DNA from: JANRKG01 sp033763635
Lineage (GTDB): Bacteria; Cyanobacteriota; Cyanobacteriia; GCF-001939115
Length of the DNA: 15,687 nt
Assembly (NCBI GenBank): GCA_033763635.1
Contig: JANRKG010000230.1
Coordinates: forward strand, 1 to 15,687
Direction of reading: 5' to 3'
Every line of letters starts with the position of its first letter. The stretch's first letter is position 1. Shown piece by piece: positions 6,661 to 14,297 of the stretch. A program made the translations under genes and the position numbers. The notes beneath the pieces were generated by a model, which was given only the letters and a program-made list of their open reading frames with translations, did no database searches and was not told where the DNA came from.

Positions 6661-8469
6661 CTAATAGCCAACATACCCCCATTTGCCCCCTTTTTTTACA
6701 GCTGCCCGTCCTTCCGCAAAAGCTCCGGCATCTTCAAACTGAAGATCAATAGCCATATCTCCTTTGCTATTGATGTACCCCCACAAACTAATTAATTTCA
6801 CGGCAGCCAGACCGCAAGAAAAGGGGTAAGCATCGTCAAACTGTAGCCGAATGACGGTCTTGCCAGTTTTATCGATGTAGCCATATTTCGCTCCGTTTCG
6901 GATCAGAGCCAGCCCATTAGAAAAACTGAAGGTATCGTCAAATTGGGGCGGAATAACAACTTTGCCTTGGGTATCGATATACCCATACTTGCCATCAATT
7001 CTGGCCCGTGCTAATCCCTCACTAAAGGTGTGCACCACATCAAATTGAGGTTCAATCACCACTCGACCCGTTTTATCAATGAATCCATAGCGATGGTCCA
7101 GCGTAATACGGGCTAGTCCTTCCGCAAAATCATCCGCACTATCAAACTGAGGCTCGATCGCCACCTTTCCCGTTTTATCGATATATCCATGAAGGTGATC
7201 AATTTCAACCGCTGCCAATCCTTCTGAAAACGTTGCCGCAGCACTTTCAAATTGGGGCGGAACAATGACTCGGCCTGTGCGATCGATATAGCCGTAGTGA
7301 TGATTCCTCTCGATCCGGGCTATCCCTTCTGCAAAAGCATCCCCGGAATCGTATTGGGGCGGAATGGCAAATTCCCCTGTTTTATCGATGTATCCCCATC
7401 GACCCTGGATGTCGATCCGGGCAAGCCCTTCTGAGAAGAGGTAGGCTCCTCGGAACATGCTGATTGGGCTAAAGTCCAATTTGGGCGGAATGACAAAGTT
7501 GCCGATGGGATCAATAAAGCCCAATTTGCCATCCACTACCACCCCGGCCAATCCTTCTGAAAAGTTACAGACCCCCTCATATTGAGGTTGAATTCGCAAT
7601 CGATACTCAGGCTCCGGCGGCGTATTGTCTTCCAGCACAGGGGTCGGGAGCATTACCGGAGCCAGGACTGGGAAATCCGCCAGAACCTCTGAGATCGACT
7701 GATAGCGTTCCTCAATGCGATAGCGCACCATTTTGTCGAGAATGGCGGTCAGTTGAGGATTGGTCATTGCCTGATCATGCCAACTCAACTCCATTGACAC
7801 AGGATCACGGGGAATCTGGGTTGGCAGTAACCCAGTCAGGGATTGAATTCCCATCATTCCGATCGCATAGATATCACTCGCAAACTGGGGATTACCATCG
7901 ATTTGTTCGATGGGCATATATCCAGGGGTGCCGCTCGCTTGAGCCAGGGTCACATGGCCCTGGGCATCAAGGGTCAAATTGCGAAGGGCTTTCACGCCAC
8001 CAAAATCGAGTAATACCAGTTTTTTATCTTTCCAGCGACGGATCAGGTTGTCGGGTTTGAGATCTTGATGGACCACCTGTTGTTGATGCACAGAGGCCAC
8101 AATTTCCAGAATTTCCCGCAGTAAATCGATCGCCTCTGCATCATCCAACTTTCGGCCCAGGGTAAGATTCTGCCTCAGGTTACTGCCATCGATTAATTCC
8201 TGGACGAGGTAGAATTCCCCATTTTGCTCAAAGTGAGCATACAGCTTAGGAATTTGGGCATGGGCACCTAATTGATAAAGCAGTTGGGTTTCTGCTTCAA
8301 ATCGCGATCGGCAAGCTTCCAATAAAGCAGGAATTTTTAAGCGGGGCTGAATTTTTTTGACAACGCACTTCGCGCCTCCCCTGCGGTAGGTATCCTCTGC
8401 TAAATAGGTTTTCCCAAATCCGCCCCGTCCCAATTCCCGAATGATTTCGTAGCGTCCACCGAGTAACAT
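6661..8469 (-). CDS. Soluble Ser/Thr protein kinase with nine C-terminal WG repeats
   Basis: This 602-residue protein joins a Hanks-type kinase (about residues 5-268) to a WG-repeat region (303-602). Kinase landmarks are the Gly loop GRGGFGKTY (14-22), Lys38 in CVVKK, the catalytic loop VHQDLKPDN (133-141), LLDFGG (DFG at 155-157) and the activation-segment end GTPGYMPIEQ. The usual HRD Arg is Gln (HQD), so it is a non-RD kinase and may not need activation-loop phosphorylation. A Pro-rich linker (about 265-290) follows. The repeat units read F(S/A)EGLA..., then a Gly-aromatic-Ile-Asp turn, DKTG(K/R)VVI, PQF, with a period of about 34-35 residues; nine are counted, the first with a longer spacer. 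No membrane helix is seen, so it should be cytosolic. WG repeats are thought to mediate protein contacts. The ATG at 8469 has AGGAAG six bases upstream. It lies upstream of, and on the same strand as, the SPOR/FecR/CHASE2 block, but the 233-bp gap argues against one operon. Its targets are unknown. Confidence 0.94.
   Translation of the reverse strand: MLLGGRYEIIRELGRGGFGKTYLAEDTYRRGGAKCVVKKIQPRLKIPALLEACRSRFEAETQLLYQLGAHAQIPKLYAHFEQNGEFYLVQELIDGSNLRQNLTLGRKLDDAEAIDLLREILEIVASVHQQQVVHQDLKPDNLIRRWKDKKLVLLDFGGVKALRNLTLDAQGHVTLAQASGTPGYMPIEQIDGNPQFASDIYAIGMMGIQSLTGLLPTQIPRDPVSMELSWHDQAMTNPQLTAILDKMVRYRIEERYQSISEVLADFPVLAPVMLPTPVLEDNTPPEPEYRLRIQPQYEGVCNFSEGLAGVVVDGKLGFIDPIGNFVIPPKLDFSPISMFRGAYLFSEGLARIDIQGRWGYIDKTGEFAIPPQYDSGDAFAEGIARIERNHHYGYIDRTGRVIVPPQFESAAATFSEGLAAVEIDHLHGYIDKTGKVAIEPQFDSADDFAEGLARITLDHRYGFIDKTGRVVIEPQFDVVHTFSEGLARARIDGKYGYIDTQGKVVIPPQFDDTFSFSNGLALIRNGAKYGYIDKTGKTVIRLQFDDAYPFSCGLAAVKLISLWGYINSKGDMAIDLQFEDAGAFAEGRAAVKKGGKWGYVGY
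6664..7563 (-). repeat. Tandem WG-repeat coding array, nine units
   Basis: Nine in-frame units of about 102-105 bp encode the WG repeats of the kinase. The protein repeats are clear (FSEGLA, FAEGIA, FSNGLA, FSCGLA and so on, with GYID or GFID turns), but codons differ between units, so the array looks old rather than a recent slippage product. The last unit ends with KWGYVGY at the C terminus. Confidence 0.88.
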
Positions 8470-8711
8470 GTGCTTCCTGGGATGACAGTATGTTTGACCA
8501 GAGTACCGTCATGCCCATTTTGACACAGGAATGAAAAGGGGAACGCCCCTCTCTCCGCTTCCTGAGATTGAATGACTCAGGGCATGGCTCTTTCGTGTCC
8601 ATGAAAAGATTATTCCCAAAGTGCCGTCCTGAGCCTTGATTGTTCAGGGATCTTTCCAAGGTGGGTCACTTAAGGGAAAATAGAGCGTTGAAAATTGACT
8701 GGAATTTCCGA
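8470..8711. promoter_or_regulatory. Divergent spacer between the WG kinase and the HldE-like kinase
   Basis: These 242 bases should hold promoters for both divergent genes. I could not find a convincing -10/-35 pair for either. A small perfect hairpin, AGGGG-AACG-CCCCT, lies at 8537-8550 and could form in the leader of the kinase mRNA (minus strand) or be structural noise. Open frames in both directions here are extensions of the flanking genes and lack a Shine-Dalgarno sequence. Confidence 0.35.
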
Positions 8712-9764
8712 ATGGCTTTAGATGCTTCATTTGCCAAACAGTTACGGGCCTCCGCTGATCGCCTGTTTGAACTGTTGGACGGCTTTAGTCGGGCCAGGGT
8801 ATTGGTGGTGGGCGACTTAACCCTGGACGAGTTCATGACGGGCCAGGTAGAACGCATCTCGCGAGAAGCTCCGGTTCTGATCATTCGTCACCGAGAAACT
8901 CGCCAGGTTCCGGGGGGAGGGGCTAATGCGGTCTACAACCTGGCAAAGTTGGGGGCACAGGTAAAAGCGGTGGGGCTGGTGGGGCAAGACCAGCAGGGGG
9001 AGGCGTTACGTCAGATCTTTGAGTCGGTGGGGATTGACACCCAGGGCGTGATAATAGATCCGAATCGCCCAACGGTCACGAAAACCCGTATCTCTGCCAA
9101 CTCTCGTCAGTCTGTCACTCAGCAAGTGGTGCGGGTCGATCGCAAGTCTGACGATCTTCCCCATCCCGATCTCCGGCAACAACTGGCGGATTATATCCGA
9201 AAGGAATTGGATACAGTGGATGCCGTGGTTTGTTCTGATTACGGTGAGTCTGTCCTGACGGCTCCGGTGATTGAGGCTGCCACTCAACACCCACGATGCA
9301 TTGTGGATAGTCAGAAGGGGTTACAACGGTATGCAGGGGCAACTTTGTTCACCCCTAACTTGCCGGAGGCAGAGGCTGCAGTTGGGTATGCGATCGCAAA
9401 CATTACGGGTAAGACCGATCTCGCAAGCCTGAGTCAAGCAGGGCAGGACTTACTAAACTTGACTCGTGCAAAGCAAATCCTCATTACCCGTGGTGAAGAT
9501 GGGATGACCCTCTTTGACCCCACTGGCACTGAGCATCACATCCCTGCCATGAATCGAACGGATGTTTTTGACGTGACAGGGGCAGGGGATACGGTCGTTG
9601 CGGCTCTGACTCTGGCTCTGGTTGCCGGAGGCACCTACTGGGAAGCGGCAGTGCTTGGTAATTTAGCAGCCAGCATTGTCGTGCGGCAGTTTGGGACCAG
9701 TACAACCCATCCGAATGAGATGAAAATCGCTTTGAAGAAGTTGATTCAGGAACAAGATTCCTGA
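8712..9764 (+). CDS. PfkB-family sugar kinase, HldE kinase-domain type (heptose 7-phosphate kinase-like)
   Basis: This 350-residue ribokinase-fold kinase matches the N-terminal kinase half of HldE/RfaE, which phosphorylates D-beta-D-heptose 7-phosphate at C1. Signature features are VLVVGDLTLDEF, ISREAPVLI, the PfkB motif PGGGANAVYNLAKLG (67-81), FTPNLPEAEAAVG, LITRGEDGM and the catalytic loop DVTGAGDTV with base Asp293. The C-terminal cytidylyltransferase-like half that adds AMP in HldE is absent, and no separate HldC gene is in the window. Two substrate-side motifs depart from the E. coli form as I remember it: SDYGESVL where SDYAKGAL is usual, and DSQKG for DPKG. The sugar substrate is therefore uncertain. 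The ATG at 8712 agrees with the conserved start; a TTG at 8640 would add 24 poorly conserved residues. The upstream Shine-Dalgarno sequence is weak. It ends at a strong two-way terminator facing the fucose genes, and probably serves the same glycan pathway. Confidence 0.86.
   Translation: MALDASFAKQLRASADRLFELLDGFSRARVLVVGDLTLDEFMTGQVERISREAPVLIIRHRETRQVPGGGANAVYNLAKLGAQVKAVGLVGQDQQGEALRQIFESVGIDTQGVIIDPNRPTVTKTRISANSRQSVTQQVVRVDRKSDDLPHPDLRQQLADYIRKELDTVDAVVCSDYGESVLTAPVIEAATQHPRCIVDSQKGLQRYAGATLFTPNLPEAEAAVGYAIANITGKTDLASLSQAGQDLLNLTRAKQILITRGEDGMTLFDPTGTEHHIPAMNRTDVFDVTGAGDTVVAALTLALVAGGTYWEAAVLGNLAASIVVRQFGTSTTHPNEMKIALKKLIQEQDS
9390..9397. repeat. HIP1 octamer (GCGATCGC)
   Basis: An exact copy of the highly iterated palindrome of cyanobacteria, inside the HldE-like kinase gene. 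Its CGATCG core also occurs many times in the window. Confidence 0.8.
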
Positions 9765-9802
9765 GAAAGCAACCGAAATCAACACGAAAACAAAATCGAT
9801 AC

Positions 9803-9843
9803 AAAAAAAGAGGGGTCACAAATTCTGTGGCCCCTCTTTTTTT
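9803..9843. terminator. Bidirectional intrinsic terminator between the HldE-like kinase and fcl
   Basis: GAGGGGTCACA (9810-9820) pairs with TGTGGCCCCTC (9826-9836) around an AATTC loop, with one G-T mismatch. An A run precedes the left arm and a T run follows the right arm, so the structure reads as a terminator on both strands. It sits between two convergent stop codons at 9764 and 9894, as expected. Confidence 0.9.
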
Positions 9844-9893
9844 GTCAAATCCAATCAAGCGCGTTTCCGGTAAAATGCTCCTCAACCTTGTGT

Positions 9894-10835
9894 TCAAGCA
9901 GCGTTTTGACGATACCAATCGATCGTGTTTTTCAATCCCTGACGAAACTCGACCTGGGACGTAAAGCCAAAGGCTTGTTTCGCCCGCTCCGTATCCAAAC
10001 AACGGCGGGGTTGACCATTCGGTTTGTCCGTTTCCCAAACCAGTTCGCCTTGAAACTCCATCAATTCACAAATCAAGGTAATGAGGTCTCGAATCGAAAT
10101 CTCATACCCTGTTCCCAAATTGACAGGTTCCGGGTCACTGTAGGATTGGGTCGCCATGACAATCCCGCGAGCCGCATCATCGGAATATAAAAACTCGCGA
10201 GTGGGGCTACCGTCTCCCCAAACGGGAAGTTGGGCTTCTCCCCGTTGCTGCGCTTCATACACCTTTCGAATTAGGGCCGGAATCACATGGGAACTACGGG
10301 GATCAAAGTTATCCTCCGGGCCATACAGATTGACGGGCAATAGGTAAATGCCATCAAAACCATACTGTTGCCGATAAGATTGCAACTGAACCAGAAGTGC
10401 TTTTTTGGCAATGCCGTAGGGGGCATTGGTTTCCTCAGGATATCCATTCCAAAGATCCTCTTCTTTGAAAGGAACGGGAGTAAATTTGGGGTAGGCACAG
10501 ATTGTTCCTACACAGACAAATTTTTGTACCCCAGATCGATAAGCTGCATCAATCAACTGGGTTCCCATCATCAAATTGTCGTAAAACAATTCGGCGGGTT
10601 TTTCCCGGTTCAAACCAATGCCACCGACGTGGGCTGCCAAGTGAATGACAATATCCTGTTGCTCAACAGCCCGTTTGCACTGCTCCGCAACCCGCAAGTC
10701 ACAATCCTTCGATCGTGGAGTCGTAATTTTGTCGAGGCTTGCTCCAGCCTCGCAAAGTTGGGCAACCACTCGCTTCCCAAGAAAACCAGCGCCTCCAGTC
10801 ACAAGAATGCGCTTATCTTTCAGCTCGATTGTCAT
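9894..10835 (-). CDS. fcl: GDP-L-fucose synthase (GDP-4-keto-6-deoxymannose epimerase/reductase)
   Basis: This SDR-family enzyme (313 residues from this start) epimerises and reduces the 4-keto intermediate made by Gmd to GDP-L-fucose with NADPH. The Rossmann motif is GGAGFLG near the N terminus (residues 14-20). The catalytic Tyr140 and Lys144 lie in YGIAKK, and the active-site hydroxyl is Thr111 in VGTICAYP, where E. coli has Ser. Other family blocks are HLAAHVGGIGLNREKP, LWNGYPEETNAPYG, LYGPEDNFD and WGDGSPTREFLYSDD. The ATG at 10835 gives the usual N terminus MTIELKDKRILVTG with a G-rich GGGGGGAG stretch directly upstream; ATG 10847 would add four residues and has no Shine-Dalgarno sequence. 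It is the last gene of the block, about 90 bp after gmd, and ends at the shared terminator. The call is secure; symbols wcaG and fcl are both in use. Confidence 0.95.
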   Translation of the reverse strand: MTIELKDKRILVTGGAGFLGKRVVAQLCEAGASLDKITTPRSKDCDLRVAEQCKRAVEQQDIVIHLAAHVGGIGLNREKPAELFYDNLMMGTQLIDAAYRSGVQKFVCVGTICAYPKFTPVPFKEEDLWNGYPEETNAPYGIAKKALLVQLQSYRQQYGFDGIYLLPVNLYGPEDNFDPRSSHVIPALIRKVYEAQQRGEAQLPVWGDGSPTREFLYSDDAARGIVMATQSYSDPEPVNLGTGYEISIRDLITLICELMEFQGELVWETDKPNGQPRRCLDTERAKQAFGFTSQVEFRQGLKNTIDWYRQNAA

Positions 10836-10925
10836 AGCTCCCCCCATCGGAATTTCGTTAGCACTAGAAATATTTCAGCCTTTTCTCCCACCCGATGGGC
10901 AGTCTTTACCCAGGGAGCAGAGGTT

Positions 10926-11990
10926 TTAAGACAGTAAACTGCCGACACTATGGCGTACGGTTGCCAAATCCTTCGTTTCAGTGGACCCCTGGATACCCAA
11001 GGCTTGCAAGTCAGCTTCTACCATCAACACAACCAACTCTGGGAAGGTGATGGAGGGTTTCCAACCCAATTTTTCTTGGGCCTTCGTCGGATCACCAATG
11101 AGAAGTTCCACTTCAGCGGGGCGGAGATAGCGCTCATCAAACTCAATATAATCCTGCCACTTGAGATTGACGTGACCAAAAGCCAAGTCTAGAAACTCTT
11201 GCACTGAATGGGTTTCGCCCGTCGCCACCACATAATCGTCTGGTTGCTCTTGTTGGAGCATCAGCCACATGGCCCGCACGTAATCCTTGGCATATCCCCA
11301 GTCCCGCTTCGCATCCAGATTGCCCATATAGAGCTTCTTCTGTTGACCTGCAACGATTCGGGCCACTGCACGGGTAATCTTGCGGGTTACGAAGGTTTCC
11401 CCCCGTCTAGGAGATTCATGGTTAAACAGAATCCCATTACAGGCAAACAGGTTGTAAGATTCTCGATAGTTGATCGTTTGCCAATGAGCGTAAACCTTGG
11501 CACAGGCATAGGGACTGCGGGGATAGAAAGGAGTGGTTTCCTTTTGGGGAATCTCCTGAACCTTTCCAAACATTTCTGAAGAACCTGCCTGGTAAAACCG
11601 CACTTGAATCCCCGTGCGATGTTCATAATCTCGAATCGCTTCTAGCAGGCGTAATGTTCCCATCCCCACACTGTCTACCGTGTATTCTGGAGAGTCAAAG
11701 CTGACGCGCACATGGGACTGGGCACCCAGGTTATAAATTTCCACAGGTTGCACTTCTTCTAAAATTCGGCGCAACATGGTGCCATCGGTCAGATCGCCGT
11801 AATGAAGAAAGAGCCGAGCGCCTTCTTGGTGGGGATCTTCATAAATGTGGTCGATGCGATCGGTATTAAACGTAGAGGTGCGTCGAATGATTCCATGCAC
11901 TTCATAGCCCTGCTCAAGCAGTAGTTCGCTTAAGTATGAGCCATCCTGACCCGTAATTCCCGTAATTAAGGCCCGTTTGCGTTGCGTCAT
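10926..11990 (-). CDS. gmd: GDP-mannose 4,6-dehydratase
   Basis: Gmd removes water from GDP-D-mannose to give GDP-4-keto-6-deoxy-D-mannose, the first step toward GDP-L-fucose and related sugars. The 354-residue product is a full-length extended SDR. Visible landmarks are the cofactor loop GITGQDG (11-17), VHGIIRRTS, IYNLGAQSHV, the catalytic trio in GSSEMFG (Ser137, Glu139) and YACAKVYAHW (Tyr161, Lys165), NHESPRRGETFVTRKI and LDAKRDWGYAKDYV. The ATG at 11990 follows AAGGAT at about 9 bases. Directly downstream on the same strand is fcl, the enzyme for the next step, so the pair is certainly functional together. A possible -10 (TATACT) lies about 84 bp upstream of the start, in the spacer after the sugar transferase, so gmd-fcl may have its own promoter as well as read-through. 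Confidence 0.96.
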   Translation of the reverse strand: MTQRKRALITGITGQDGSYLSELLLEQGYEVHGIIRRTSTFNTDRIDHIYEDPHQEGARLFLHYGDLTDGTMLRRILEEVQPVEIYNLGAQSHVRVSFDSPEYTVDSVGMGTLRLLEAIRDYEHRTGIQVRFYQAGSSEMFGKVQEIPQKETTPFYPRSPYACAKVYAHWQTINYRESYNLFACNGILFNHESPRRGETFVTRKITRAVARIVAGQQKKLYMGNLDAKRDWGYAKDYVRAMWLMLQQEQPDDYVVATGETHSVQEFLDLAFGHVNLKWQDYIEFDERYLRPAEVELLIGDPTKAQEKLGWKPSITFPELVVLMVEADLQALGIQGSTETKDLATVRHSVGSLLS

Positions 11991-12073
11991 TTATGTATCC
12001 TTACCGAATGAGTGGGCTAAAGTAAAAATAGCCCTCTGGACTACTTGACATTATTCCCCGAAAGCTTCGTAAC

Positions 12074-12079
12074 AGTATA
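12074..12079 (-). promoter_or_regulatory. Possible -10 element upstream of gmd
   Basis: TATACT on the minus strand is a 5-of-6 match to the -10 consensus, about 84 bases before the gmd ATG. No good -35 is found at 16-18 bp (the nearest TTGAAG is 14 bp away). In the predicted leader an inverted repeat GGGCTA/TAGCCC (12014-12019 and 12029-12034) surrounds an AT-rich 9-base loop. The call is tentative. Confidence 0.3.
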
Positions 12080-12162
12080 CCGCACCCCTCATTCTTCAAG
12101 ATAATCAATCGATACATCTGATTTCGATGAATTCTCCAAAAACTTTGTCAGGCGGTCAGGAA

Positions 12163-12867
12163 TTAGTAAGCACCATTGTTTTTGGGGAAAATCACCACAC
12201 CGATCGTCTTTACAATAATCCAGAGATCCATCCAAAGCGTACCAAAATTTACGTAGTACAAATCGATCTGGACTCTGCGATGGTAGGGGATATCATTCCG
12301 CCCGGAAACTTGCCAGAGGCCCGTAATTCCAGGCCGAATGGTCAAAATCTTATCAATGTACTTCCCATACTTAGATAATTCTTCGGAGACCAGGGGCCGG
12401 GGACCCACCACGCTCATGTCTCCTTTCAGGACATTCCAAAACTGGGGGAATTCGTCCAGACTCGTCACCCGCAGGAACTTCCCGATCCAGGTGACTCGCG
12501 GATCATCTTTGAGCTTAAAGTTATCCTCAAATTCCTGACGTAAATTTGGAGAATTCTCCATCATTTGCTCTAGCACTTGATCCGCGTCAAGCACCATCGT
12601 CCTAAACTTGAGGCATCCAAAAACCTGATAGTTTCGACCAACACGCTCTTGAACGTAAAAAACAGACCCTCTAGAAGTGAGGGCTACTAACAGTGCCAGC
12701 AAGAGATAAACAGGCGAAAACAGAATTAAGACAGAGAGGGAAAATACAATGTCAAACAGCCGTTTGGTAGATTCTCTGTCGAGGCTAATCAGCCGAAAAG
12801 ACTGAACACTCCGTTTTAGAATCGCTCGAATCGTCTTGCCGGAAACAAAATGACTTTCGGCAGTCAT
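12163..12867 (-). CDS. Membrane sugar-phosphate transferase (initiating polyprenyl-phosphate glycosyltransferase, monotopic PGT)
   Basis: This 234-residue enzyme of the bacterial sugar transferase family moves a sugar 1-phosphate from a nucleotide sugar onto undecaprenyl phosphate and so starts a lipid-linked glycan. It is the short form: about 35 polar residues, then KRLFDI and one hydrophobic re-entrant helix (about 38-63), with no extra N-terminal membrane domain. Conserved blocks follow in order: ERVGRN, FGCLKFRTM (83-91), DDPRVTWIGKFLR, the catalytic Asp138-Glu139 in SLDEFPQ, WNVLKGDMSVVGPRP (144-158) and RPGITGLWQVSGR (178-190). The ATG at 12867 has AAGGAGT (12871-12877) four bases away, the strongest ribosome site in the window. 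A TATGAT on the minus strand (12902-12907) could be its -10. It lies between the GT4 gene (70 bp upstream) and gmd (172 bp downstream). The sugar it transfers cannot be read from sequence; galactose, glucose and N-acetyl sugars are all possible. Confidence 0.92.
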   Translation of the reverse strand: MTAESHFVSGKTIRAILKRSVQSFRLISLDRESTKRLFDIVFSLSVLILFSPVYLLLALLVALTSRGSVFYVQERVGRNYQVFGCLKFRTMVLDADQVLEQMMENSPNLRQEFEDNFKLKDDPRVTWIGKFLRVTSLDEFPQFWNVLKGDMSVVGPRPLVSEELSKYGKYIDKILTIRPGITGLWQVSGRNDIPYHRRVQIDLYYVNFGTLWMDLWIIVKTIGVVIFPKNNGAY

Positions 12868-12937
12868 TGTACTCCTTCAGTTCACACCACACACAGTCCT
12901 GATCATAAAGCCAGAAATGCCGTAAACGTTGAAATAC

Positions 12938-14101
12938 CTAAACGAACTTTCCATCAGAATTCTGAGGTAAAAACTCCTTACAACACTGTTCTACAAAAGT
13001 TAGATATTTCTGACGAAACACTTTTGTATCGAAGGAACGCGCATGAGAACGAATGAATTCGGGATCAAAGACCGTGTAGGAACGCTCAAATTGCTTGACG
13101 GCTTCCACCAATGCATCCTCAGTCTGGCTGGGAAATAAAACGCCAGTCGCCTGATCTGGATAGTGGTGCCAGTGCCGAACGGTTTCCAGGGTTCCGCCCG
13201 CCCCAAAAGCAACGACTGGAGTTCCGCAGGCTTGAGCTTCAACGGGGGCAATCCCAAAATCCTCGTGCGCCGCATAAACAAATCCTCTCGCTTGGGCCAT
13301 GTATTCCTCAACCACTGAGTCAGGTTGCCAACCGAGCAGTTGAATATTGGGTTGGGCGATCGCCCGAATTTGAGCCAAATCAGGACCACCGCCAATGACG
13401 ATTAGGGGAAGCTTCAATTGATTAAATGCCCTCACAATCAAGTCAATCTTCTTATAACTCACAAGTCTGCTGACGGTGAGATAAAAATCTTGTTTCTCCT
13501 TTTGCAGGGGGAAGCGGGAGGTGTTGACTGGGGGATAAATGACCTCAGCAGGGCGGCGGTAGTATCGCCAGATTCGCCGCGCGGTATTCTGAGAATTGGC
13601 AATAAAGTAATCAACTCGATTGGAAGTAATGACATCCCATTGCCGTAGGTGATGCAGTAAATACCGAGTGAGCAACCCTGAAGGGCCTCGACCCAGACGA
13701 CTGCTTTTTAGATAATCAAAGGTTAAGTCCCAGGCGTAACGCATCGGGGTGTGACAGTAGCAGATGTGAAGCTGGGTAGGGCTGGTCAGGACTCCTTTGG
13801 CTACTGCATGGGAAGAAGACAGAATGACATCATAGTGCCGCAGGTCAAATTGTTCGATCGCAAGCGGCAGAAAAGGCAAATACTTTTGAACGCCGTTCCG
13901 GGCAAAGGGAAAATGCTGTAGAAAAGTTGTGCGAATCGATCGTTTAAAGAGATAGCTTTCAGGATTACTGGATTCAAAATCAATCAAGGCATGCAAATCA
14001 GCATCGACCAACCCCAGAATTTCTTGAACAACTAACTCCGATCCCCCCGTTGCCTTAGGGGTCAGCCATTCATGAACCAGCGCATATTTTAGTTGAGCCA
14101 C
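12938..14101 (-). CDS. GT4-family glycosyltransferase (glycosyl transferases group 1)
   Basis: This is a 387-residue GT-B fold retaining glycosyltransferase, cytosolic or membrane-associated, that adds a sugar to the growing glycan. The N-terminal half starts YALVHEWLTPKATGGSE, the usual acceptor-side opening of this subfamily, and continues with CYCHTPMRYAWD. The donor half has SRLVSYKKID (211-220), VIGGGPD, LLGWQPD, and the EX7E element Glu280-DFGIAPV-Glu288 in HEDFGIAPVEAQACGTPVVAFGAGG, which binds the nucleotide sugar. The start is a GTG at 14101, the only start fitting the conserved N terminus; no Shine-Dalgarno sequence is visible. As the first gene of the minus-strand block it is probably co-transcribed with the priming transferase 70 bp downstream. 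Donor and acceptor sugars are unknown; GDP-mannose or GDP-fucose is plausible given gmd and fcl. Confidence 0.92.
   Translation of the reverse strand: MAQLKYALVHEWLTPKATGGSELVVQEILGLVDADLHALIDFESSNPESYLFKRSIRTTFLQHFPFARNGVQKYLPFLPLAIEQFDLRHYDVILSSSHAVAKGVLTSPTQLHICYCHTPMRYAWDLTFDYLKSSRLGRGPSGLLTRYLLHHLRQWDVITSNRVDYFIANSQNTARRIWRYYRRPAEVIYPPVNTSRFPLQKEKQDFYLTVSRLVSYKKIDLIVRAFNQLKLPLIVIGGGPDLAQIRAIAQPNIQLLGWQPDSVVEEYMAQARGFVYAAHEDFGIAPVEAQACGTPVVAFGAGGTLETVRHWHHYPDQATGVLFPSQTEDALVEAVKQFERSYTVFDPEFIRSHARSFDTKVFRQKYLTFVEQCCKEFLPQNSDGKFV
13356..13363. repeat. HIP1 octamer, extended palindrome
   Basis: An exact HIP1 copy within the GT4 glycosyltransferase gene, extended to the 12-base palindrome GGGCGATCGCCC. 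Confidence 0.8.
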
Positions 14102-14241
14102 AAAATTTAGGGAACAGACACGTAATTCTTAACATTTAAGCTTAGAGTCTACAAGTTTTTGTCGCATCTGGTGAGATTCATTGCAAAAGGCAGAGGGCAG
14201 AAGCCCAAGAGAATGACCAAGGGCTGCTCAGGCATCGGGCG
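14102..14241. other. Spacer upstream of the polysaccharide block
   Basis: These 140 bases separate the psbC terminator from the GT4 start and should hold the promoter of the polysaccharide block. A weak pair on the minus strand is TTGTAG, 17 bases, TAAGAA (within about 14124-14152). No open frame or other structure is seen. Confidence 0.3.
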
Positions 14242-14274
14242 TAAAAAAGCTCCTGTGAGCTATCACAGGAGCTA
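14242..14274 (-). terminator. Intrinsic terminator of psbDC
   Basis: A perfect 11-bp inverted repeat, AGCTCCTGTGA (14248-14258) and TCACAGGAGCT (14263-14273), closes a 4-base loop. It is followed on the minus strand by a run of T (A run 14243-14248 on the plus strand). It lies 24 bases after the psbC stop and is a textbook Rho-independent terminator. Confidence 0.93.
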
Positions 14275-14297
14275 GAGAATCACCAAAAAACTGGCAA

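Noticed and set aside
6664..7563. Periodic DNA in the kinase gene as a possible CRISPR-like array
   Set aside because: The units are about 100 bp, coding and in frame, diverge at the codon level and have no unique spacers. They are WG repeats.
8297..8659. A 120-residue minus-strand frame over the WG kinase start
   Set aside because: It overlaps the kinase N terminus in another frame, has low-complexity residues and no ribosome site.
8640..8711. TTG start extending the HldE-like kinase by 24 residues
   Set aside because: The extra residues are not like the family N terminus, and the ATG at 8712 gives the normal length.
9484..10038. A 184-residue minus-strand frame across the HldE/fcl junction
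   Set aside because: It runs through the terminator and through both real genes in another frame; product lacks motifs.
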